A DNA stretch of 64,000 bases. It comes from Aradus depressus. Its lineage: Eukaryota; Arthropoda; Insecta; Hemiptera; Aradidae. Shown piece after piece: positions 57,671 through 64,000 of this stretch (its first letter is position 1; each line of letters starts with the position of its first letter). The notes under the pieces were generated by a model, which was given only the letters and a program-made list of their open reading frames with translations, made no database searches and was not told the origin of the DNA. Where the stretch lies: positions 101,084,115 through 101,148,114 of the forward strand of contig OY759214.1 of assembly GCA_963662175.1 (NCBI GenBank), read 5' to 3'. The position numbers were made by a program, and so were the translations under genes.

Positions 57671-58996
57671 ATGAGTTGCAGCGGGGCGCGCTCTTCCTGG
57701 GCTGAAGAGAGTGCACCAGTGCCCACGGCCAGCCAAAGCCAGCCAAGTAACTTCAAACAGGTACCACAGCAGCCCCTGGCTACAGCATCGATGGCCGTTG
57801 ACCCTCCAGGCCTTAGTGGCAAGAAGAGGACCCTAGACCAGCCTGACCAGGAGACACCCGCCTCACACCTCGCCGTCACCAAGAGGTATAAATCTTACAA
57901 CTCACCAGTCATAGTTTCTAACAGGTATTCCGCTCTAACCAATTTAGACACTTCCAAGCCCCAACCGGCCGATTCAAATTCCGAAAATAGTAAAAAAATT
58001 AAAATACCTCCAATTTTTATTATAGGTTACAATAACCTAAAAGAAATAACAGCTGACATATTAAAGGTGGCTACATCACCGTTTGAAACCAAACAATGCC
58101 TAAAAGAAAAAATTAAAATTCAAGCGACCTCGTCAGACGATTTTAGGGCCCTGACAAAATTCTACGATACGCATAAAATTAACTATTATACTTATGTTAA
58201 TCCAGAAACTAAAAATGTATCGGTGATTCTCCGAGGTGTGCCATACGCGTTCAGTGAAGAAGACGTCAAAAATGAATTGCTCCCTCACTACCCAGTTATT
58301 TCGGTCACCAGGTTGCACAATAGAGACAAAATGCCCACGCCATTGTGCGCAGTCGAACTGACTAATAACGACCAGGGAAAAGCCATATTTTCACTTACGA
58401 AACTATATTACAGTCGTATCCACGTGGAGGAAAGACGCCGGTCCCTGCACGTTCCTCAATGCATGAACTGCCAAAAATTCGGGCACACCAAGAACTACTG
58501 CCGCCTTGAGTCGACCTGCGTTAAGTGTGCAGGGAATCACCATTATAAAGTTTGTCCTTTCCAAAAAACTGACAAACCGAAGTGCGCCAACTGTGGGGGC
58601 GACCATACCGCCAACTTTGGAGGCTGTCTGAAACGACCACCGAAACGGCAACTACAGTCAATTTCCGCAGGCACCACCGCAAGCCAAACATTTCACACTA
58701 ATACAAATCAACCTCCGCAACACACACACGCACATTCAGCCAACACACCCAATACACCACCATACGCACCTACCTCCCCGGAGCCCAAACCACCTACGAA
58801 CTTTTGGTTTGACAAAAATCGAAGTAGGCCAACACCACCGCAACCTAATACTGCAAACAATGGAATTAGCTCTGAGGCAACGACTGACCTGACTGGACTC
58901 ATCATGAACCTCATCAAACCATTCATCCCCCACATCCAAGCTTTCTTATCCAATTTATTCACTAACCTTTTTTCGATGAATCATGGCAAACCCTAA
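57671..58996 (+). CDS. LINE ORF1 gag-like nucleic-acid-binding protein, 441 aa
   Basis: I chose the first ATG (57671); the frame is open to 57632 upstream but without an ATG. The protein has a low-complexity N-terminus (about 1-110), a Jockey-type RRM-like part (VILRGVPYAFSEEDV near 190; LCAVELTNNDQGKAIFSL near 225), then three zinc knuckles from about residue 264: CMNCQKFGHTKNYC, CVKCAGNHHYKVC and CANCGGDHTANFGGC. A proline/threonine-rich stretch and a hydrophobic end follow. In Jockey elements this protein binds the element RNA and takes part in transport. It ends 14 bp inside ORF2. Confidence 0.93.
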   Translation: MSCSGARSSWAEESAPVPTASQSQPSNFKQVPQQPLATASMAVDPPGLSGKKRTLDQPDQETPASHLAVTKRYKSYNSPVIVSNRYSALTNLDTSKPQPADSNSENSKKIKIPPIFIIGYNNLKEITADILKVATSPFETKQCLKEKIKIQATSSDDFRALTKFYDTHKINYYTYVNPETKNVSVILRGVPYAFSEEDVKNELLPHYPVISVTRLHNRDKMPTPLCAVELTNNDQGKAIFSLTKLYYSRIHVEERRRSLHVPQCMNCQKFGHTKNYCRLESTCVKCAGNHHYKVCPFQKTDKPKCANCGGDHTANFGGCLKRPPKRQLQSISAGTTASQTFHTNTNQPPQHTHAHSANTPNTPPYAPTSPEPKPPTNFWFDKNRSRPTPPQPNTANNGISSEATTDLTGLIMNLIKPFIPHIQAFLSNLFTNLFSMNHGKP

Positions 58997-61679
58997 TCTG
59001 GGAACTTTTCAAAATTTAACTATATTAAACTGGAATGCGGACGGCTTAAAGATAAGGCAACCGTCATTAACCAACTTTTTATCACGATATAATGTCGACA
59101 TTGCATGCATAACTGAGACCCACCTCAAACCGACAGACAAACTCAAACTCTCTGGCTACTGTTCATATAGACTGGACCGACCGACACGTTTCGGTGGTGT
59201 TGGCATTTTCATCAAACGACACCTGAAACATTCACAGATTAACATTCCCCCTCTCCAGAACTTGGAGGCAGTTGGAGTCACCCTCACCACACTCTCCGGC
59301 ACACTCAACATCATATCAGCATACCATCGACCGAACACAAGACTGGTACAGACTGACTTCGAACATATTTTCACAGGACTACCGACTATAATGATCGGGG
59401 ACCTCAACAGCAAACACACGCTATGGGGATGCAGAAGACAGAATAACAACGGGACTAGACTACAATCCATCTCAGAAAACCTGGGGATACAAATATCGAC
59501 ACCTGAAGAACCGACATTCTACCCAACTCAACGAACATACCAACCCGACATACTGGACATAGGACTGATACACAACTTTAACTTGCCCCTGTTTCACGAG
59601 ACACTGACCGACTTAGACTCAGACCATCTCCCAGTTATCTGCACCTTCCTAGCACGGCCACAGAAGGAGGAATATCTTCCAAGGTTGATCACGGGGAAGA
59701 TCGACTGGGCCACGTTTGAAGACAGAATGAACTGTCTCGGGGTCCCCCATCATTATAGCACGACGGACGACATTGACAATGCAGTTAGGACGTTCACACA
59801 AACCATACACACCTCAGTACATGAAGCAACATACCGACATTTCACTGACAAACGACACCTATTCCACAACAAGACACCAACACATATAATGGATATGATC
59901 CGTACAAAGAACACACTACGACAACACTGGCAAAGAACAAGAGATCCCCTTGAGAAAAGAGAACTGAATCGCCTGACCCGACGCATACGATGGGAACTTG
60001 ACAACGACAGAATCACGAACTATCGGAAATACTTGACTGACATGACTCCGGGCGACAACAACTTATGGAAAGAGACACGACGACTTCTAGACCAAAGGAC
60101 ACCCCTACCCATCTTAACTGACGGACAAATGACTGCCACATCTGACAAAGAGAAAACCGAATTACTGGCGACCCATTTGGAAAATAAATTCACAACGACA
60201 AACGCTGACGATCATGAAACACTCATCACAGTTCAATCATACCTCTCCAACACACTTCACACAGTCGAAGCATCCATACAGCATACCACACCATCAGAAA
60301 TACACGCCCACATTACACGACTACACACCAAGAAGGCCCCCGGTGAAGACATCATCCCCAACCTGGTGCTGAAGAAGCTTCCTCCGAAGAGCATAGCCTA
60401 CCTGGCAAGTGTGTTCAACGCCTGTCTTCGCCACGGCTACTTTCCTGCAGACTGGAAAAACGCCGTTGTTTTAACATTTCACAAGCCAGGAAAGGCAAAA
60501 AACGACCCAGGCAGCTATAGACCAATAAGCCTTTTAAATAGCCTCTCAAAGCTTCTTGAGAAAATAATTCACAAGAGGCTCCTCCGTCATCTGGAGACTG
60601 CAGGGACCATCCCTGCCCATCAGTTTGGGTTTAAATCAAACCACTCAGCAGTCCATCAGCTACAGAGAGTTGCTGAGACCATTGTGGGGGGCTTTGAGCG
60701 GAAGCAGTACACAGTAGCAGCCTTCTTGGACGTCGCAGCTGCCTTCGACACCGTCTGGCACGAGGGCTTGCTCTTCAAATTAAAACAGACCTGGCCTCCG
60801 CAATACATCCAGAACATCATTAGCTCTTTTCTTCGTGACAGAACATTCCAAATAAGGGTGAACAACACACTGAGCTCCAGAAAGAAGATATCAGCGGGAG
60901 TCCCACAAGGTGCGATCCTCAGTCCACTCTTGTTTGATCTGTTCTGTCACGACATGCCAGAACCAGTCTCTGCAACCCTGGCGACTTACGCTGACGACAC
61001 GTTGATCCTCAGCCAAAACATAGCTCTGGAAGCGGCCATCGACTCCCTACAAATCCAGGTGGATGAGATCGGCCAGTGGTTTGGAAAATGGAAGCTTAAG
61101 TTGAACGGTGGGAAGACGGAGGCGAAGGTGTTCGCTTTACGCCGCTTCTCGATAGAACACCTCAGAAGGCTGCAAATCGACCAACTCCCAATTCCATGGA
61201 ATCCTAAAGACCAGGGTGTGCGCTATCTTGGAGTGCATCTTGACACAAGACTAACATGGCGCCTACATATCAACATAAAACTCCAACAAGCACACACACG
61301 ACTCAGGCTCATCTACCCACTCATAAACAGAAATACACCACTCAGACACACATGCACATCCTTACTTTACAAAACACTAATACTTCCACTCTTAACCTAC
61401 GCTTGCCCCGTATGGTTCTGCACTAGCCACACTAACATAACACGATTACAAACATTCCAAAACAAAGTCCTCCGGATAGCGGTGAACGCACCCTGGTTTA
61501 TCAGGAACACCCAAATCCATCGGGAACTGGGAGTTGCTCCTTTTGCAGCCCACATTGAGAAACTCACCCGAAGCTTCCATCAAGGTCTGCCAGCCTGCTC
61601 TGGTGCGGTTCACTACAGTCTCGGCCAGCCTGTAGCTCGCAGGCTGCAACCAAGACTGTACCAAGACTTTTTGTTTTAA
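58983..61679 (+). CDS. LINE ORF2 endonuclease-reverse transcriptase, 898 aa
   Basis: The start ATG (58983) lies inside the end of ORF1. The endonuclease (about 10-225) has NWNADGL, ITETHLKP, RFGGVGIFIK, AYHRPN, IGDLNSKH, PDILDIGL and LDSDHLPV, the apurinic-type catalytic residues. The reverse transcriptase (about 480-760) has YRPISLLNSLSKLLEKI, AAFDTVWH, GVPQGAILSPLLF and YADDTLIL (catalytic aspartates near residue 670). The end has VRYLGVHLDTRLTW, LPLLTYACPVW and APWFIRNTQIHRELG, typical of Jockey. There is no RNase H domain. The enzyme would nick target DNA and copy the element RNA there. All catalytic motifs are intact. Confidence 0.96.
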   Translation: MANPNLGTFQNLTILNWNADGLKIRQPSLTNFLSRYNVDIACITETHLKPTDKLKLSGYCSYRLDRPTRFGGVGIFIKRHLKHSQINIPPLQNLEAVGVTLTTLSGTLNIISAYHRPNTRLVQTDFEHIFTGLPTIMIGDLNSKHTLWGCRRQNNNGTRLQSISENLGIQISTPEEPTFYPTQRTYQPDILDIGLIHNFNLPLFHETLTDLDSDHLPVICTFLARPQKEEYLPRLITGKIDWATFEDRMNCLGVPHHYSTTDDIDNAVRTFTQTIHTSVHEATYRHFTDKRHLFHNKTPTHIMDMIRTKNTLRQHWQRTRDPLEKRELNRLTRRIRWELDNDRITNYRKYLTDMTPGDNNLWKETRRLLDQRTPLPILTDGQMTATSDKEKTELLATHLENKFTTTNADDHETLITVQSYLSNTLHTVEASIQHTTPSEIHAHITRLHTKKAPGEDIIPNLVLKKLPPKSIAYLASVFNACLRHGYFPADWKNAVVLTFHKPGKAKNDPGSYRPISLLNSLSKLLEKIIHKRLLRHLETAGTIPAHQFGFKSNHSAVHQLQRVAETIVGGFERKQYTVAAFLDVAAAFDTVWHEGLLFKLKQTWPPQYIQNIISSFLRDRTFQIRVNNTLSSRKKISAGVPQGAILSPLLFDLFCHDMPEPVSATLATYADDTLILSQNIALEAAIDSLQIQVDEIGQWFGKWKLKLNGGKTEAKVFALRRFSIEHLRRLQIDQLPIPWNPKDQGVRYLGVHLDTRLTWRLHINIKLQQAHTRLRLIYPLINRNTPLRHTCTSLLYKTLILPLLTYACPVWFCTSHTNITRLQTFQNKVLRIAVNAPWFIRNTQIHRELGVAPFAAHIEKLTRSFHQGLPACSGAVHYSLGQPVARRLQPRLYQDFLF

Positions 61680-61793
61680 TTATAATTTTCATGTTTTGTT
61701 GTTCATGTTCATTTTGTGTAAAGTACATATTTAGTACTGGTCCAAATAAAATGTTTTTCTTCTTCAAAAAAAAAAAAAAAAAATCTAATTAAT

Positions 61794-62580
61794 AACACTA
61801 AAAAATAAATAAATAGAAAAGTGCAATTATTATCATTGTATAAAAATAAATATTCTATAAGAAATATGTACATATTTTCTGTCTAATGTGTCGTACGCTT
61901 TTTTTCTCTCTCTTTTTGCTTAACTTCAACACAAAATGGTTTTGTTACTTTTTTTTACTTAAATATTTTTTTTTATATGTTGAACTAAGAAAATAAATAA
62001 ATAAAAATGCTGCACATGATGGATTTTAGTTTTAAATTATTTGTGAAAGATTATAATTTTTATTTAAGAAATTAAAAAAAAGTTGCTTTAGTGTATGTGC
62101 GTTTAAGACAACCAAAGGTGTCGTATAATTGAGCTATTTCAAAAGAAAATTATAAAAACATTCTGTTTAAACAAATAAATAAAAAAAGGTGATAAAAAAT
62201 CTTAACTATTGATATATATATATTTGATGTAATATAGTTTATACGACATATTTATGTTAACAAATTATTATTTATGCTCGTTTATTATTATTTATCATTT
62301 TTAAATTATTAATAAATTATCTTTCTAAATTTTAGTTTTTTTTTTTTTTTTTCATTTATTTTGACACTTTGTATGTACATTAATATCTACCTCTTCTTGC
62401 TTCATAACGTTTGCTCAGATATACATACACTATTTTACTCCGGCCATTATGGCGAACTTGGGCCTGTAAACGTTAGTTACAGGGGCATTTATTTTGCTAT
62501 TTCGCGCGAGTTGTACGAAGAATGCGACCTGATTATATAGGCATATTGTGCAACACCTCAAAATAAATGGAACTCTCACT
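61794..62580. other. AT-rich spacer, nothing recognised
   Basis: Long A and T runs, no coding potential. Near 62440-62500 there is a GC-richer patch that I cannot assign. Confidence 0.35.
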
Positions 62581-62584
62581 CGGG

Positions 62585-62650
62585 TCCATTAGAGCAACGA
62601 AAGAGCGCTCTGGTAGTAGGCGATATGATCTCGTAGTTGTAAGTCCGGCT
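62585..62650 (+). mobile_element. SINE family A 3' end, plus orientation
   Basis: AACGAAAGAGCGCTCTGGTA is followed by GTAGGCGATATGATCTCGTA and GTTGTAAGTCCGG, the end of the family A consensus. Only about 65 bp remain. Confidence 0.7.
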
Positions 62651-62741
62651 ATGAGATATAATAACTAACTGAATAATATTGAGACGTATGGAGTATATTC
62701 AAAAACTTCGGGTATTCCCCTGTTCGTTAGTTATTGATACT

Positions 62742-62790
62742 CGGGCCCGGGCTTTAACTACGAGGTCATATCGCCTACTACCAGAGCGTG
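62742..62790 (-). mobile_element. SINE family A 3' end, minus orientation
   Basis: ACTCGGGCCCGGGCTTTAAC, then TACGAGGTCATATCGCCTAC, is the reverse of the same family end seen at 62585-62650. The two ends face each other. Confidence 0.7.
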
Positions 62791-62804
62791 AATTATTTAA
62801 TACC

Positions 62805-62930
62805 CAGGGGGGCAAGGACTAGAGCGTAGGGCTTTGGTCTCACCATGGCTTGCGGGTTCGAATCCCGTCCGAGAGTGAGTTTTATTTCCTAGATAGAACT
62901 CCCTCCCGTGGCCATGGATGTAGTAAATAA
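62805..62930 (+). mobile_element. SINE family B copy
   Basis: It begins GGGGGGCAAGGACTAGAGCG, then TAGGGCTTTGGTCTCACC, a perfect B-box-like GCGGGTTCGAATCCCGTCCG, AGAGTGAGTTTTATTTCCTA and GATAGAACTCCCTCCCGTGG. It matches the minus-strand copy at 3015-3165 over its length. Confidence 0.78.
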
Positions 62931-62939
62931 ATAACAGTG

Positions 62940-64000
62940 AAATGGCTAATATGCATCGTACATAACACACCTTTATCGGAACAATGACCTAACTCAAAAA
63001 ATTTATATTTTCAGGTTAAGATGTTTTTCGGTCAACAATTGTCCATATTATTACCAGAAAAAGGACCGAATGCAAAATACTGGATATTTTTCATCCAAAA
63101 AAATATATGAGTCAATGTTAATTTTTGAAAAGCATTAATTTTCTTGCGGAAACAGAGACCTAAGCTCAATAGGTCGCTTTTAGGAGATAGGCAACTGTTC
63201 CGGTAAAGGTGCGGTACGGTCAAAAAAAAAGTCTCGAAGGATATTTTTTCCTCAACTTCAAATTTCAACATTGCACTTTTTTTTTTATTATGGCTCAAAA
63301 TATCGCAGTTGAAGGACTTCTTGACAGCTTAGCTTCATAGAACAATCCAGAGAGCAGAAAAAAATTGAAAATATGCCCATTTCAAACATTTTTTCCGCAT
63401 GCGCAAAGGGAAAATCAGATGAGAGTATTTCTCTGGTTGAATAATACACCTATTTTTGGATTGTACCCAAGAGAAACAAGAATAAAACAATAGTTCTTAT
63501 ATAAAACTGATTTTTATTAAAATGAATAAATATTTTATCTACATATGTAATATTTGATATTTTATGATTATAATTAAACAATTTTCTTTCCGAGAAAAAT
63601 TATTTAAATAAAACGATTTAGTTATTTATCAACAAGACTGAATTACATCACAGATTTCGATACAATTTCAAGTTCAGAGGTTAATGTCTAAGTAAAGAAA
63701 AACATTTTTTCGAGAGTAGAAACGGAAAATTCACAATTAATAAATATGAAATTTTTAATATGAATAAGACATTTATTATCTCCATATAGAAAATGTTTGT
63801 TGTTTCTTAATGATTGTTAAAGACTAGCACTGACTGACTTACATTGATTAGTCTATGAACAACTCAAATATATTTCTATGGCTCCGTTCACACAAGAATC
63901 GTACGAAGAAAATGGGGTAGCGCGTAGCTTCTAAGTTACCATGATTATTAAAGAGATTTCCTCGGATGTGTGATTTAATTGAGAGAGGGAGGGTTAACTG
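62940..64000. other. Right end of the window, nothing recognised
   Basis: AT-rich DNA with short motif-free open frames. No gene, repeat or RNA gene that I can support. Confidence 0.35.

Larger units (their letters stand above)
57529..61780 (+). mobile_element. Full-length Jockey-clade LINE, both ORFs open, 13-bp target duplication
   Basis: AAATCTAATTAAT lies just before the element (57516-57528) and just after its poly(A) run (61781-61793). The 4.25-kb body has a short 5' leader, ORF1 (gag-like, three zinc knuckles), ORF2 (endonuclease plus reverse transcriptase), AATAAA at 61745 and a run of A's. ORF1 and ORF2 overlap by 14 bp in different frames. No stop or frameshift is visible in either ORF, so this is a recent and perhaps competent copy. 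Confidence 0.95.

Noticed and set aside
62805..62890. tRNA gene
   Set aside because: Strong B box but no closing acceptor stem that I can draw; copies elsewhere share the non-tRNA part.
1..64000. Bacterial operons, Shine-Dalgarno sites or rho-independent terminators
   Set aside because: The window is intron-bearing nuclear DNA, so bacterial signals do not apply.

Overview
The window is nuclear DNA from an animal, most likely an insect. Coding sequence is split by GT-AG introns, intergenic DNA is AT-rich, and the transposon families (Jockey-clade LINE, 17.6/297-like Gypsy, pogo/Tigger, Tc1, PIF/Harbinger, hAT, Helitron, tRNA-derived SINEs) fit an arthropod. I cannot fix the order. All gene models below were assembled by hand from reading frame, splice sites and protein resemblance; no search was run.

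Four host genes are present. (1) NOC3L, a ribosome-biogenesis factor, lies on the minus strand from 19293 down past the left edge; 13 exons join in frame and the C-terminus is off the window. (2) A seven-exon minus-strand gene (45152-37458) encodes a complete 271-residue serine/proline-rich protein that I do not recognise. (3) A one-exon gene for cytochrome bc1 subunit 9 (UQCR10/QCR9, 58 aa) lies at 46274-46098 on the minus strand. (4) Arp1/centractin (dynactin) lies on the plus strand, 46638-54942, in eight exons that give a full 377-aa protein. Genes 3 and 4 are head to head, 363 bp apart, and probably share a promoter region.

Most of the rest is mobile DNA. NOC3L introns hold a 5'-truncated LINE with a perfect 13-bp target duplication (3794-4646), a nearly uniform 9-copy array of a 176-bp satellite (5297-6869), an RNase H-bearing LINE relic (about 8283-9595), a PIF/Harbinger element (15911-16579) and an inverted-repeat element that split a SINE (18283-18793). 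From 19.9 to 29 kb there is a decayed Gypsy element with 252-bp LTR blocks, a cluster of diverged repeats, and a second Gypsy relic. The stretch from 29 to 37 kb is mostly plain AT-rich DNA with small elements. Introns of the unknown gene carry a pogo-type MITE and a Helitron-like element. Arp1 introns carry a SINE with a 14-bp target duplication, a Tigger head, a Jockey-clade fragment and a Tc1 relic. Downstream of Arp1 lies a full-length LINE (57529-61780) with both ORFs open, a poly(A) tail and a perfect 13-bp target duplication, so it is a recent insertion.

The best leads are the inverted 48-bp copy of the Gypsy leader inside its own integrase region, the homogeneous intronic satellite, the intact LINE, two dispersed tRNA-like SINE families (one with a telomere-like tail), and the unrecognised seven-exon gene.
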